64,000 nucleotides of DNA from Dyadobacter fanqingshengii (GTDB taxonomy: Bacteria > Bacteroidota > Bacteroidia > Cytophagales > Spirosomataceae), in contig NZ_CP098806.1 of the NCBI RefSeq assembly GCF_023822005.2, forward strand, positions 5,020,501 through 5,084,500, written 5' to 3'. The notes beneath the pieces are model-generated. The model did no database searches. It had not been told where the DNA came from and was given only the letters and a program-made list of their open reading frames with translations. Every line of letters begins with the position of its first letter. The stretch's first letter is position 1. The position numbers and the translations under genes are program-made. This document shows, piece by piece, positions 1-9,428 of this stretch.

Positions 1-2
1 AT

Positions 3-1256
3 CGTGGCCAATTGAACCAGAAATACATTGACATCCTTCACCGTGAAAACATTCCATTTGAGCAGGGAATTCATTCAGAATCAAGGGTTTTAGAAAGTGA
101 CCTGATCATCAAAAGCCCGGGTATTCCCGATACAGTCGCGCTGATCGTTGCATTGAAGGAAAAAGGGATTCCGGTTATTTCAGAGATCGAATTTGCATCC
201 CGCTACACTTCGGCCAAACTGATTGCCATAACAGGCAGCAACGGCAAAACCACCACGACGCTTCTTACTTATCATCTTCTGAAAAATGCGGGGCTGAATG
301 TTGGATTGGCAGGGAACATTGGCGACAGTTTTGCCTGGCAGGTTGCCGAAAAGCAATTCGACTATTATGTGTTGGAAATCAGCAGTTTTCAGTTAGATAA
401 TATTCAGGGTTTTCATCCGCAAATTGCTGTTCTGCTCAACATTACACCGGATCACCTGGATCGCTACGCGTATAATTTCCAGAACTACATTGATTCAAAG
501 TTCAAAATCGTTCAAAATCAAACGGCAGCAGATCATCTCATTTACTTTGATGATAGTGAAGTGATCGTGGCTGAGCTCTCGAAACGAAACATTGATTCTC
601 AAAAAATAAAAATATCGCTTGCCAATAAATTGTCAGAAGGTGCTTACCTGGACGGAGGGAAACTGACATCCAATGCTCCTAACGGAACATTTGAGCAAAA
701 CTTTGAAGAATTGCCTATTAAAGGCCCGCATAATGCGATTAATGCACTGGCAGCAATATCGGTTGCGCAGCTGGTGGGAGTGAGTTCGGAGAAAATTTCC
801 GAAGGATTAAAATCCTTTACCAATGCGCCACACAGGCTTGAAGAAGTGGAAGTTATCGACGAAGTGACATACATTAACGACTCCAAAGCAACCAATGTGG
901 ATTCCGTTTTTTACGCGTTAGGCAGTTTCGAAAGGCCGATCGTTTTAATAGCTGGAGGGGTTGACAAAGGAAATGATTATAGCCAGATCGAAACGCTTGT
1001 GCGTAATAAAGTGAAGGCTTTGATAGTTCTTAGTAAAGATTTCGAAAAGTTGGAAAGTTACTTTTCAGGAATTGTCCCTCAAATATACATAACCCAGGAT
1101 GTCCAGGCTGCGGTCGATAAGGCGCAGGAATGGAGTGTTCCGGGTGATATTGTACTTCTTTCTCCTGCCTGTGCAAGTTTTGATTTATTCAAAAACTATG
1201 AGGACAGGGGTGAAAAATTCAAAGCTGCGGTCAGAAATCTAACCAGTCAAAAATAA
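3..1256 (+). CDS. murD: UDP-N-acetylmuramoylalanine--D-glutamate ligase (5' end cut by window)
   Basis: Cytoplasmic ATP-dependent ligase that adds D-glutamate to UDP-MurNAc-L-Ala in peptidoglycan precursor synthesis. The reading frame is open to the window edge (R-G-Q-L-N-Q-K...), so the first TTG at 12 is not the start; about 35-40 N-terminal residues with the Rossmann loop lie outside. Visible are the Mur-ligase P-loop GSNGKTTTT (codons near 231-258), the central motif NITPDHLDRY, and the C-terminal NDSKATN and SPACASFD motifs, all expected of MurD. It is followed 25 bp later by ftsW, as in the dcw cluster. The family call is secure; only the start is missing. Confidence 0.96.
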   Translation, partial: RGQLNQKYIDILHRENIPFEQGIHSESRVLESDLIIKSPGIPDTVALIVALKEKGIPVISEIEFASRYTSAKLIAITGSNGKTTTTLLTYHLLKNAGLNVGLAGNIGDSFAWQVAEKQFDYYVLEISSFQLDNIQGFHPQIAVLLNITPDHLDRYAYNFQNYIDSKFKIVQNQTAADHLIYFDDSEVIVAELSKRNIDSQKIKISLANKLSEGAYLDGGKLTSNAPNGTFEQNFEELPIKGPHNAINALAAISVAQLVGVSSEKISEGLKSFTNAPHRLEEVEVIDEVTYINDSKATNVDSVFYALGSFERPIVLIAGGVDKGNDYSQIETLVRNKVKALIVLSKDFEKLESYFSGIVPQIYITQDVQAAVDKAQEWSVPGDIVLLSPACASFDLFKNYEDRGEKFKAAVRNLTSQK

Positions 1257-1281
1257 TCATTAAGTAATACCGGTCACCCAT

Positions 1282-2436
1282 ATGGATTTCTTGCTAAAAT
1301 CAAGAGAAGACACGCAGGCATGGTTCAGCAAAAACCTGAAAGGCGATCCCTGGATTTGGGGAATTTGCATTGTAATGCTGATGTGGAGCATTGTGGTGGT
1401 GTATAGCGCCAGTGTGAAGGACGCGTACAGCCAGATGGACGGGAACACGGAATACTATCTTTACAAACATGTCCTGCTATGCTTTCTTTCGCTGATGGTC
1501 ATGTATTTCGTCCATCGCATTCCTTATATAAAATTTGTCTACGTTACCAGGCTTGCAGTATGGAGTTCCATATTGCTTTTGATTTTCACTATGTTTTTTG
1601 GAACATCCGTTAATGATGCCGCCAGATGGATTGAAATTCCGGTAATCGGTCAACGTTTTCAGCCTTCGGAGTGGGCAAAGGTTGCGTTAATCGCCCATTT
1701 GTCCTTAATCCTCGCAAGACACATTAAGGGTGGCTGGAATACGAGGGAGCTCTTTACCGAGCCGCTTGCGCTGGTAGGAATCGTTTGCGGGCTGATATTT
1801 ACAAGTAATGTTTCCACGGCCGTAATGCTGGCCGGCATTTGCTTTCTCTTAATGTTCGTGGGTAAAGTTCCGCTGCATTATTTATTCTTTACGGCATTTG
1901 GCCTTGTTTTCTTCGCGACTATTGCCATTTTGCTCAATTCCACGCAAAGATCAGGAACCGCACAAAACCGGATCTCAGCGTTTTTTGACAAAGATGTTGT
2001 CGTATATCAATCCCAGCAATCTTACATGGCCATGGCCCGGGGTGGATTATACGGAGAAGGTGTTGCCAAAAGCCGTCAGCGCCGCTTCCTGCCAGAGCCT
2101 CAGAAAGATTTTATTTTCGCAGTTGCCGTGGAAGAATACGGCACATTGGGCGGAACCATCCTGATTGTCCTTTATCTCATTCTTTTATACCGGGGCTTAA
2201 AAGCCATTGAAGCGACGAAACGACCCTTTGGTGGACTGCTTTCCGCGGGACTCACATTCATTGTCGTCAGCCAGGCGTTTTCGGCCATGGCAGTTACGGT
2301 CGGGCTTGTGCCGGTTACCGGGCAAACATTACCATTTTTCAGTCAGGGCGGAACGTCTTTGCTCTTCACCGGCATCGCTATGGGTATGATCCTGAGCGTG
2401 AGCCGCGGGGAAACAGTGGAGGAGAAAAAGATATAA
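1282..2436 (+). CDS. ftsW: Septal peptidoglycan glycosyltransferase FtsW (SEDS family)
   Basis: Integral membrane SEDS protein that polymerises lipid II glycan chains at the septum with a partner class B PBP. The 384 residues contain about ten hydrophobic segments and the SEDS signatures QPSEWAK, the loop with RGGLYGEG, the acidic KDFIFAVAVEE region that carries the catalytic Asp in the family, and the C-terminal PVTGQTLPFFSQGGTS. Position between murD and murG supports FtsW rather than RodA. The stop is only 1 nt before the murG ATG, so translation is probably coupled. The ATG at 1282 gives the usual short cytoplasmic N-terminus. Confidence 0.95.
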   Translation: MDFLLKSREDTQAWFSKNLKGDPWIWGICIVMLMWSIVVVYSASVKDAYSQMDGNTEYYLYKHVLLCFLSLMVMYFVHRIPYIKFVYVTRLAVWSSILLLIFTMFFGTSVNDAARWIEIPVIGQRFQPSEWAKVALIAHLSLILARHIKGGWNTRELFTEPLALVGIVCGLIFTSNVSTAVMLAGICFLLMFVGKVPLHYLFFTAFGLVFFATIAILLNSTQRSGTAQNRISAFFDKDVVVYQSQQSYMAMARGGLYGEGVAKSRQRRFLPEPQKDFIFAVAVEEYGTLGGTILIVLYLILLYRGLKAIEATKRPFGGLLSAGLTFIVVSQAFSAMAVTVGLVPVTGQTLPFFSQGGTSLLFTGIAMGMILSVSRGETVEEKKI

Positions 2437-2437
2437 G

Positions 2438-3535
2438 ATGTCGAAAAAAGTGATTATCAGCGGCGGTGGCACCGGAGGGCACATTTACCCTGCGATTGCA
2501 ATAGCCAATGCTTTACAGAAAAAAGACCCGGATCTCGAAGTGCTTTTTGTGGGCGCTTTGGGCAAAATGGAAATGGAAAAAGTGCCGCGTGCAGGTTTTG
2601 AGATCGTAGGCTTACCCATTGCCGGTTTGAAAAGGTCGTTGTCACTGGATAATCTCCTCGTTCCCTTTAAGCTTATCAACAGCTTATCGAAAGCCAAAGG
2701 CATTATTGAGGATTTTAAACCCGACGTTGCGGTGGGAGTGGGCGGTTTTGCAAGCGGCCCTTTGCTGATGATGGCTTCGCTGGCAGGAATTCCAACATTA
2801 ATTCAGGAACAAAATTCCTATGCGGGGATTACCAATAAGTTTTTGGGTAAAAAAGCCAGAAAAATTTGCGTGGCTTACCCGGGAATGGAAGCGTTTTTCC
2901 CATCCGATAAAATAGCGCTTTTGGGGAATCCGGTCAGGAGCGACATTGTGGATGTATCCGCAAGAAATAAAGAGGCACTGGTTGAATTTGGGTTAAATGG
3001 TGCGCATAAGACATTGTTTGTTATGGGCGGCAGCCTGGGGGCAAGGTCTATTAATGAGGCCATTAATGCTGGTCTGCCCAACTTATTGGAAGCAGGTTAT
3101 CAGGTGCTGTGGCAAACAGGAAGAGGCTATATAGACACGGCTAAACAAACCATTGCAACCCTGGGAACTGATAAAGTAAAAGCCTTCGATTTTATTTACA
3201 CAATGGATCTGGCTTATGCAGTCGCAGATGTTGTGATTTCAAGAGCGGGCGCATTGTCTGTTTCTGAATTATGTCTTGCAGCCAAACCTTCGATACTTGT
3301 TCCTTTTCCGGCCGCTGCGGAGGATCATCAGACCAAGAATGCCTTGACATTGGTGGAACAGGATGCAGCAATAATGATCAAGGATTCTAAAACCATGCAG
3401 GAGCTTGTTCCTCAGGCGCTTGAACTGCTGAAAGACATTGTCAAACAGGACGAATTAAAGCTGAATATCCGGAAGCTTGCACGGCCGAATGCTGCCGATG
3501 ATATCGCAGCAGAAGTTTTTAAATTAATCAAGTAA
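2438..3535 (+). CDS. murG: UDP-GlcNAc:undecaprenyl-PP-MurNAc-pentapeptide GlcNAc transferase
   Basis: GT28 glycosyltransferase that converts lipid I to lipid II on the inner face of the membrane. The N-terminus has the GGGTGGHIYPA nucleotide/lipid loop at residues 9-19. Further motifs are QEQNSYAG, GGSLGARSIN (second glycine-rich loop, near 197) and the UDP-GlcNAc binding block SRAGALSVSELC followed by PFPAAAEDHQ. Length (365 aa) is typical. The ATG lies 2 bases after the ftsW stop; murC follows 21 bp downstream. Nothing unusual is seen. Confidence 0.97.
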   Translation: MSKKVIISGGGTGGHIYPAIAIANALQKKDPDLEVLFVGALGKMEMEKVPRAGFEIVGLPIAGLKRSLSLDNLLVPFKLINSLSKAKGIIEDFKPDVAVGVGGFASGPLLMMASLAGIPTLIQEQNSYAGITNKFLGKKARKICVAYPGMEAFFPSDKIALLGNPVRSDIVDVSARNKEALVEFGLNGAHKTLFVMGGSLGARSINEAINAGLPNLLEAGYQVLWQTGRGYIDTAKQTIATLGTDKVKAFDFIYTMDLAYAVADVVISRAGALSVSELCLAAKPSILVPFPAAAEDHQTKNALTLVEQDAAIMIKDSKTMQELVPQALELLKDIVKQDELKLNIRKLARPNAADDIAAEVFKLIK

Positions 3536-3556
3536 ATAATCTCAGGAATCGATCTT

Positions 3557-4960
3557 ATGTCATCATCTATGACAAATTGGAAATACATATATTTTGTTGG
3601 CATCGGCGGAATAGGCATGAGCGCGCTGGCCCGATGGTTTAAGGCCAATGGATTTAATGTGGCCGGTTATGATAAGACCCTAACGACATTAGTCCAAAAA
3701 TTAATGGACGAAAACATTTCGGTTACGCTTGAAGACGAGACTGGCACCATTCCTGCTGAATTTACTGCAAATCCTGATGAAACGCTTGTGATTTATACGC
3801 CGGCCGTTCCGGTCCAGCATAAGCAAATGATTTATTTCCGTGATAACAACTTCCTGATTTTGAAGCGTTCCCAGGTTTTGGGTCTGTTAACCAAAAATCT
3901 CAGGACAATCGGTGTTGCCGGGACACATGGAAAAACGACAACTTCCTCGATGGTAGCGCACATACTACGCCATGCGAAGGTGAACAGCACAGCTTTTTTG
4001 GGAGGGATTACTCAGAATTATGGGACAAATTTGCTGCTTAATGAGCCAACGGACAACTTGGAAGAGGTTTTCTGTGTGGTTGAAGCAGACGAATTTGACA
4101 GGTCTTTTTTAACATTATTTCCTGAAATAGCCATTGTTACTTCAACAGACGCAGACCATCTGGATATTTACGGAAAACATGAGGCCGTTTTGGAATCGTT
4201 TCGTGACTATGTGAGCCAGATCGATGACGATGGCGTGCTTTTTATGAGGGAAGGATTGGAATTGGCATCGTCCACAAAGGCCAGAGTCTTTACCTATTCG
4301 CTAAATTCAGGTGCTTATCATTCGACAAACATTCATATTAAAAATGCCCGTTTCGTATTTGACCTGATCCATCCCGATGGAAAAATAGAAGGCATAGCAA
4401 TGAAGATTCCGGGTTATCATAACATTGAAAATTCAATAGCGGCGAGCGCAGTTGCTTTGTATTTAGGAGTTGAATCCGACAAAATTAAAGAAGCACTGGA
4501 AAATTATGGTGGCGTAAAACGCCGCTTTGAATATCAGCTGGAAGAGGATGGACACATTTACATTGACGATTACGCGCATCATCCGACGGAAATTGAAGCA
4601 TTTCTTTCTTCGGTCAAAGGATTATATCCGGGAAGGCATGTGACGGCCATTTTTCAGCCGCACCTTTTCACCCGCACCCGCGATTTTGCAGAAGGCTTTG
4701 CAGAAAGCCTGTCACTGGCAGACCGGCTGCTTTTACTGGAAATTTATCCTGCAAGAGAATTGCCAATCGAGGGAGTGAATTCGGAAATGCTTATGGAAAG
4801 GATAACGGCAAAGGAGAAACAACTTATTACTAAAGATAAAGTTTTGAGCGTTTTAGCTGATTTAAATACGGATATTGTGGTTACAATTGGGGCCGGAGAC
4901 ATTGATACATTGGTGGAACCAATCAGGAACTTGCTGAAAGATTCAATTGTGAATAATTAG
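3557..4960 (+). CDS. murC: UDP-N-acetylmuramate--L-alanine ligase
   Basis: First amino-acid ligase of the muropeptide pathway, ATP-dependent and cytoplasmic. The protein opens with the Rossmann motif GIGGIGMSALA (residues 12-22), has the Mur P-loop GTHGKTTTS near 122-130, the TDADHLDIYG motif, and the C-terminal YIDDYAHHPTE segment typical of MurC. At 467 aa it is the standard length and is not fused to Ddl. Two nearby ATGs exist (M1 and M5); the first is used here. In this cluster ftsQ follows directly, with no ddl between, as is common in Bacteroidota. Confidence 0.97.
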   Translation: MSSSMTNWKYIYFVGIGGIGMSALARWFKANGFNVAGYDKTLTTLVQKLMDENISVTLEDETGTIPAEFTANPDETLVIYTPAVPVQHKQMIYFRDNNFLILKRSQVLGLLTKNLRTIGVAGTHGKTTTSSMVAHILRHAKVNSTAFLGGITQNYGTNLLLNEPTDNLEEVFCVVEADEFDRSFLTLFPEIAIVTSTDADHLDIYGKHEAVLESFRDYVSQIDDDGVLFMREGLELASSTKARVFTYSLNSGAYHSTNIHIKNARFVFDLIHPDGKIEGIAMKIPGYHNIENSIAASAVALYLGVESDKIKEALENYGGVKRRFEYQLEEDGHIYIDDYAHHPTEIEAFLSSVKGLYPGRHVTAIFQPHLFTRTRDFAEGFAESLSLADRLLLLEIYPARELPIEGVNSEMLMERITAKEKQLITKDKVLSVLADLNTDIVVTIGAGDIDTLVEPIRNLLKDSIVNN

Positions 4961-4985
4961 TCAAAGCATTTTTAATATTACTAAG

Positions 4986-5762
4986 ATGTTACGTAAATTT
5001 GACTATCCGTGGCTTTTGTTAAAACGCAGTTTGTGGCTCATTTTGCCAATAGCCGGGATAGGCATGGCAGAAAATAAGCTTGGTAATCAGCGTTGTACAA
5101 ATCTTGTGATAGCCATAGAAGGAGATTCAGGCACACGGTTCCTTAATCAGATGGACGTGCGGATGCTGGTTACTGAAAATGGCGCAGATCCCCTGTTAGG
5201 CAGCAGGTTAAGCGATGTTGCACTGAATGATCTCGAAAACCGGGTTCGCAGAAATAAGCTGATCAGGAAATGTCAGGTTTATCGTGATCTGAAGGGAAAT
5301 GTGGTGGTGGAGGTTGAACAGGAAAGGCCGCTGGCGAGATGGATCAACACTTCTGAAAATGGTGAAATGCGCAATTCATCTGGTTACTATATCAGTGATG
5401 AGGGTGTTTTTTTTCCGTTATCGGATAGTTATTCTGCAAGAGCATTGCTGGTATCCGGTTCTTTTTTTAGCGATGCGGAAAAATTGAAAACGACCAAAGG
5501 GGCTTCATTAATGGAGCTTTTGCGTTTTTTAAATACGGATCCGTTTTGGAAGGCACAAGTTGCGCAACTGAATGCAGATAAAGATGGTGAAATCTCTTTT
5601 ATGACGGTCCTGGGTGATCAGCGCATTGAATTTGGGACAGCAGAAAATTACGTATCCAAGTTCAACAAGCTTAAAATGTTTTACAACGAGATACTGAGCC
5701 AGGACTGGAGCAGGTATAAAAAAATTAGTATTAAGTTTCAGAATCAAATAGTTTGTGAATAA
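4986..5762 (+). CDS. ftsQ: Cell division protein FtsQ (bitopic, POTRA-containing)
   Basis: The 258-residue product has one N-terminal hydrophobic segment (about residues 13-28) followed by an extracytoplasmic part. The segment from about 40 to 120 looks like a POTRA/FtsQ unit: FLNQMDVRMLVTE, LENRVRRNKLIRKCQVYRDL, then VVEVEQERPLARW, the family's 'V.ER.P.A' block. FtsQ links early and late divisome proteins. Sequence similarity in the family is low, and the call depends strongly on the place between murC and ftsA. It ends 15 bp before ftsA. Confidence 0.87.
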   Translation: MLRKFDYPWLLLKRSLWLILPIAGIGMAENKLGNQRCTNLVIAIEGDSGTRFLNQMDVRMLVTENGADPLLGSRLSDVALNDLENRVRRNKLIRKCQVYRDLKGNVVVEVEQERPLARWINTSENGEMRNSSGYYISDEGVFFPLSDSYSARALLVSGSFFSDAEKLKTTKGASLMELLRFLNTDPFWKAQVAQLNADKDGEISFMTVLGDQRIEFGTAENYVSKFNKLKMFYNEILSQDWSRYKKISIKFQNQIVCE

Positions 5763-5777
5763 TAATTCACCATCAGC

Positions 5778-7136
5778 ATGGCACACGACAAAATTGTAGT
5801 AGGCGTAGATATTGGGAGCACGAAAATTACCGTGGTTGCTGCACAGGGAGCCGCATCGGGTTCCCGTCAAAACAATATTGAAATTTTAGGTTTTAGCGAA
5901 GTTCCTGTTCCGAAAGGCGCAGTTGTAAATGGAGCCGTTGAAAATATAAAACAGGTAGGAAGCGCGGTCCGGGAAGCACTTGCCGAGGCATCTTCCCGTT
6001 CAGACCTTGATATTGCTGTGGTGAATGTGAGTTTTGGCGGCACACAGGTGAAAGTTAGCCATCACAATGATGGCGTTATCCGACCTTCTGCATCTTCCGG
6101 AGAAGAAGTTACGCAAAGAGATGTAGACCAGCTGGTGGACGACATGTACCGGGCCAAAATTGAGCCTAATTATGACGTATTACATGTGTTGCCGATGGAA
6201 TTTGTGGTAGATAATTCCATGAATGTGCGTGAACCCGTAGGCAGGACAGGTATCAAACTGGGAGGTAACTTTCTGATCATTTCGGCAAACAGCCAATCGG
6301 TTTTACGCACGAAGAAGAGTTTGGCTGACGCAGACCAAAATCTAAAATGTGATAAAATGGTTTTTGCACCGCTGGCCACCAGTCTTGCGGTTTTGAATGA
6401 AAATGAGACAAAAGCCGGCATTGCGCTGGTTGATATCGGCGACCATACTACGGACCTCGTTATATATCATGACAGCATTGTACGCCATATCGCCACATTT
6501 CCGATAGGCGGCAGGCACATTACCAGTGACCTGGCGATCGGCTGCGGCATTCAGGTTGAAAATGCAGAGCGTTTAAAGCAGGAATATGGTGTAGCCATAT
6601 CTGCCGATGTTCCGCTGAACATTGAAATACTTGTTAACTTTCTGGCAGGCCGCGCTCCAAAGCAGGTTTTAAAGAAAAACGTAGCATTGATCATTGAAGA
6701 GCGATTGAAAGAAATCGCAGCGATGGTTTATGCAGAAGTTATAAAATCAGGATATCTTGACAAACTCATTGGCGGCATTGTACTGACGGGGGGCTCTGCC
6801 AACATTGACGAGATCGAAAAGCTTTTTGAAAAAGTTACAAATATGTCTGTGCGGGTTGGCTATCCTGAAAACTTGGAAAGAACGGCAAAAGCCGATGCAG
6901 TAAGCAATTCTTCATACAGCACAGCCATCGGTTTAGCCTGGGCAGGACTCAGAAACATTGACCCTAGGGTTAAATCTGTATGCAAGCCTGCTACTTCCAT
7001 AAACACAGGGACTGTTGTACAGCGGGAAAAAGTTAAAGAAGTTACAAAAGAAGAACCAGGCAAGAAGAACGGGACTTTCTGGGACAGTTTTAATAGTATT
7101 ATCCGTAAAAAAGATGATGGTCTGAGTGACTATTGA
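5778..7136 (+). CDS. ftsA: Cell division protein FtsA (actin-like)
   Basis: Actin-fold ATPase that tethers FtsZ to the membrane. The phosphate-1 motif VVGVDIGSTKITVVAA is at residues 7-22, and the phosphate-2 type GIALVDIGDHTTDLVIY and adenosine loop GIVLTGGSANIDEI follow in order. The region at 80-165 corresponds to the FtsA-specific 1C domain. The C-terminal tail (FWDSFNSIIRKKDD) contains an amphipathic segment that could serve as the membrane anchor. The gene lies 36 bp upstream of ftsZ, the normal pairing. Confidence 0.96.
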   Translation: MAHDKIVVGVDIGSTKITVVAAQGAASGSRQNNIEILGFSEVPVPKGAVVNGAVENIKQVGSAVREALAEASSRSDLDIAVVNVSFGGTQVKVSHHNDGVIRPSASSGEEVTQRDVDQLVDDMYRAKIEPNYDVLHVLPMEFVVDNSMNVREPVGRTGIKLGGNFLIISANSQSVLRTKKSLADADQNLKCDKMVFAPLATSLAVLNENETKAGIALVDIGDHTTDLVIYHDSIVRHIATFPIGGRHITSDLAIGCGIQVENAERLKQEYGVAISADVPLNIEILVNFLAGRAPKQVLKKNVALIIEERLKEIAAMVYAEVIKSGYLDKLIGGIVLTGGSANIDEIEKLFEKVTNMSVRVGYPENLERTAKADAVSNSSYSTAIGLAWAGLRNIDPRVKSVCKPATSINTGTVVQREKVKEVTKEEPGKKNGTFWDSFNSIIRKKDDGLSDY

Positions 7137-7172
7137 AAACAAGGCAATTAAACGCATTCAATCTCCGATAAT

Positions 7173-8606
7173 ATGAATAAAAGCTTGTTGCAATCTCTGG
7201 ACCAGGACTACATTGTAAATGAAATCATTAAAGACCAGCCCACCGGCGAACACCAGGAAGAACCGGCGATTATCAAGGTAATTGGTGTTGGGGGTGGGGG
7301 AAGCAATGCTGTAAACTACATGTTTGAAAGAAAGATCAAAGATGTAGAGTTTGCAGTTTGTAATACAGATCGCCAGGCGCTTGCCAATAGTCCTGTGCCC
7401 GTGAAAATCCAGCTCGGTGCTACATTAACGCAAGGTTTGGGAGCGGGAACGGATGCTACCAAAGGCAAGGAAGCCGCTTTGGAAACGATAGAGGAAATCA
7501 AAGCGCTGCTCGGCGGATCAACCCAAATGGTGTTTATTACTGCCGGTATGGGTGGTGGAACCGGAACTGGAGCTGCCCCTGTCATTGCGCAGCTCGCAAA
7601 GGAAATGGGCAAGCTTACAGTAGCCGTTGTAACAGCACCTTATACATGGGAAGGCCTCGACAAAAAAGAGCAGGCACTGGAAGGAATTGAACAACTGAAA
7701 GAGTACAGTGACACCGTGCTGGTGGTTTTGAATGATAAGCTGGAAGAGCTTTACGAGGATATGACGCTGACACAGGCTTTTGCAGAGGCGGACGGAATTC
7801 TTCTGAATGCTGTAAAAAGTATTTCCGAGATTATCACGACAAACGGAAATATCAACACAGACTTTAAAGACGTTGAGAAGGTCCTTAAAAATGCCGGACA
7901 ATCGGTAATGGGAACGTCTGAGTCAACCGGAGCCGACCGCGCGCAAACGGCTATTAGAGAAGCTTTGGATTCACCGCTTTTGAATGACAGGGATATCCGC
8001 GGAGCAAAACGCATCCTCGTAACCTTGGCCACGAGCAAGAAGAAAGAAGCCACGATGAAGGAGCAGCGTGAAATCTGGCGTTATGTGCTATCACAAGTGG
8101 GTGGCGAAGCGCGGATGTTCAAGCTGGGAACCATCACGGACGATTCTTTGGGTGATAAATTAAGGGTTACCATTGTTGCCGCAGGATTTGACAGTATTGA
8201 GTCGCCGATCCCGGGAATTGAGCTGAAAAACGCCATTAAATCTAAAACGCCCCAGGCAAAACCTGTTGTTGAAGAGATAAAGCCAATTGAAGAACCTGCG
8301 TTTGAAGCGGATCTGGTTGTAACCAGCGAATTGGAAGGTGCAACACCAACCGGTCCGATTGAACTGGTCATAGATCGTAACATTATCTCTGACGGATTCT
8401 CCACGTTGCCTATCACCGACGTTGAAGGCAATAATGATTGGAATAATGACGAATTCGAAAAGCTGGATGTTATGGTTGCATCCTTTAAAGACGGCCTGGT
8501 TAAATACGGGGATCTTGAAGGCCCGGCATTCCGCCGCAGCCGCGTAGAGCTCTGGAAACGCCCGGCAGTTCCAGCCACTGAAATGGAACAGCACTGGTTG
8601 AAATAG
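7173..8606 (+). CDS. ftsZ: Cell division GTPase FtsZ
   Basis: Tubulin homologue that forms the Z ring. The glycine-rich GVGGGGSNAVNYM is at residues 38-50 and the tubulin signature GGGTGTGAAP at about 128-135; the T7 loop region with NTDFKDVEKVL follows. The N-terminus is about 30 residues longer than in E. coli. After residue 320 a variable acidic linker leads to a C-terminal block, DLEGPAFRRSRVELWK, which resembles the family's conserved tail peptide that binds FtsA, although it is not at the extreme end. The gene closes the division cluster and is followed by a strong terminator. Confidence 0.98.
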   Translation: MNKSLLQSLDQDYIVNEIIKDQPTGEHQEEPAIIKVIGVGGGGSNAVNYMFERKIKDVEFAVCNTDRQALANSPVPVKIQLGATLTQGLGAGTDATKGKEAALETIEEIKALLGGSTQMVFITAGMGGGTGTGAAPVIAQLAKEMGKLTVAVVTAPYTWEGLDKKEQALEGIEQLKEYSDTVLVVLNDKLEELYEDMTLTQAFAEADGILLNAVKSISEIITTNGNINTDFKDVEKVLKNAGQSVMGTSESTGADRAQTAIREALDSPLLNDRDIRGAKRILVTLATSKKKEATMKEQREIWRYVLSQVGGEARMFKLGTITDDSLGDKLRVTIVAAGFDSIESPIPGIELKNAIKSKTPQAKPVVEEIKPIEEPAFEADLVVTSELEGATPTGPIELVIDRNIISDGFSTLPITDVEGNNDWNNDEFEKLDVMVASFKDGLVKYGDLEGPAFRRSRVELWKRPAVPATEMEQHWLK

Positions 8607-8608
8607 CA

Positions 8609-8650
8609 TTAAAACAAAATAGGGAGCAAACGCTCCCTATTTTGTTTTAA
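8609..8650. terminator. Perfect bidirectional intrinsic terminator
   Basis: A perfect 17-bp inverted repeat, AAAACAAAATAGGGAGC at 8611-8627 and its complement at 8632-8648, encloses a 4-nt loop; two further A-T pairs extend it. A-rich and T-rich arms give a U-tract on either strand. It sits between ftsZ and the convergent reductase gene, whose stop codon is inside the right arm, so it can serve both. Confidence 0.93.
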
Positions 8651-9189
8651 AAGTGGATCATTTGACCCGCCTGCAATTCCAGAAGCTCTTTATATAAGGC
8701 ATTGGATATTACGCGTTCATGGTAATGTGTGCGGATCTGGCCAAGTTTTACACGCAATGCCAATGTGTTCATGCCCAAATAACTGAATACGTCGTTCAAA
8801 TGGCTCAATGCCAACGCAGCACCATGCATATTGGACGATAAGCCCACCAGCGCAGCCTTTTTGTTGGTAAAACTATTAGGATACGGAAGTCCGTCGATAA
8901 ACGCTTTTAAAACACCCGGGTAGGAACCATTGTATTCGGGGACGATAAAAACGAATTTGTCTGTTTGTTCCAACAAGGATTTCAGGTTATTAAAATCTTC
9001 GTTTTTTCCTGAATTTTCGTACATCGCAGATACGGTGAAATCATGCGGCAGGTTTACCAAATCCAGAATTGTACTCGGAGCATTCAGGTTATTTAAAATT
9101 TCCTGGTAATAATCAGCTATTTTTCGCGACATGGAATTGGGCCTGTTGGTACCAACGATAATCACGATTGGGGAAGAAGTTGTTGTCAT
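8647..9189 (-). CDS. NADPH-dependent FMN reductase family protein
   Basis: Flavodoxin-fold protein of 180 residues expected to bind FMN and use NAD(P)H to reduce flavin, quinone or azo compounds. The N-terminal IIVGTNRPNSMSRKIADYY is the phosphate-binding loop, and PEYNGSYPGVLKAFIDGL is the family's central motif. The ATG at 9189 is preferred; an in-frame TTG at 9198 would add three residues (first-frame M-F-S). The gene stands alone on the minus strand, convergent with ftsZ. The physiological substrate cannot be told from sequence. Confidence 0.88.
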   Translation of the reverse strand: MTTTSSPIVIIVGTNRPNSMSRKIADYYQEILNNLNAPSTILDLVNLPHDFTVSAMYENSGKNEDFNNLKSLLEQTDKFVFIVPEYNGSYPGVLKAFIDGLPYPNSFTNKKAALVGLSSNMHGAALALSHLNDVFSYLGMNTLALRVKLGQIRTHYHERVISNALYKELLELQAGQMIHF

Positions 9190-9347
9190 TGAAAACAATA
9201 GTATTAGCAGCCGGCATCAATAAAGCCGGTTATTATGGGCTGATTTATTAACAAATTAAGAACAAAATTGTTCAAGTTCCGGCACTAAACAGTTTGTCAA
9301 TGCGATGATACGGTGTACTTGGTTTCAATATACACGACATTTATTGC

Positions 9348-9355
9348 TATATTTG
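9348..9355 (+). promoter_or_regulatory. Candidate -7 element upstream of accD
   Basis: TATATTTG fits the Bacteroidota -7 consensus TAnnTTTG and lies 73 bp before the accD ATG. No good TTTG is seen at 19 bp upstream (the nearest TTG at 9319 is 26 bp away), so this is a moderate candidate. The 239-bp gap 9190-9428 shows no other gene. Confidence 0.5.
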
Positions 9356-9428
9356 AGCCCTACAATCATCATGAAAAGCAGTTAAAGGTCTGATATTCAG
9401 GCTTTTTGGTATTAACTCACGTAATAAT

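Noticed and set aside
12..14. TTG at 12 as the murD start
   Set aside because: The frame is open to the window edge and the protein lacks the N-terminal Rossmann loop, so the gene begins outside.
5529..5870. 113-codon minus-strand frame over ftsQ/ftsA
   Set aside because: It lies opposite two conserved genes and shows no domain or signal.
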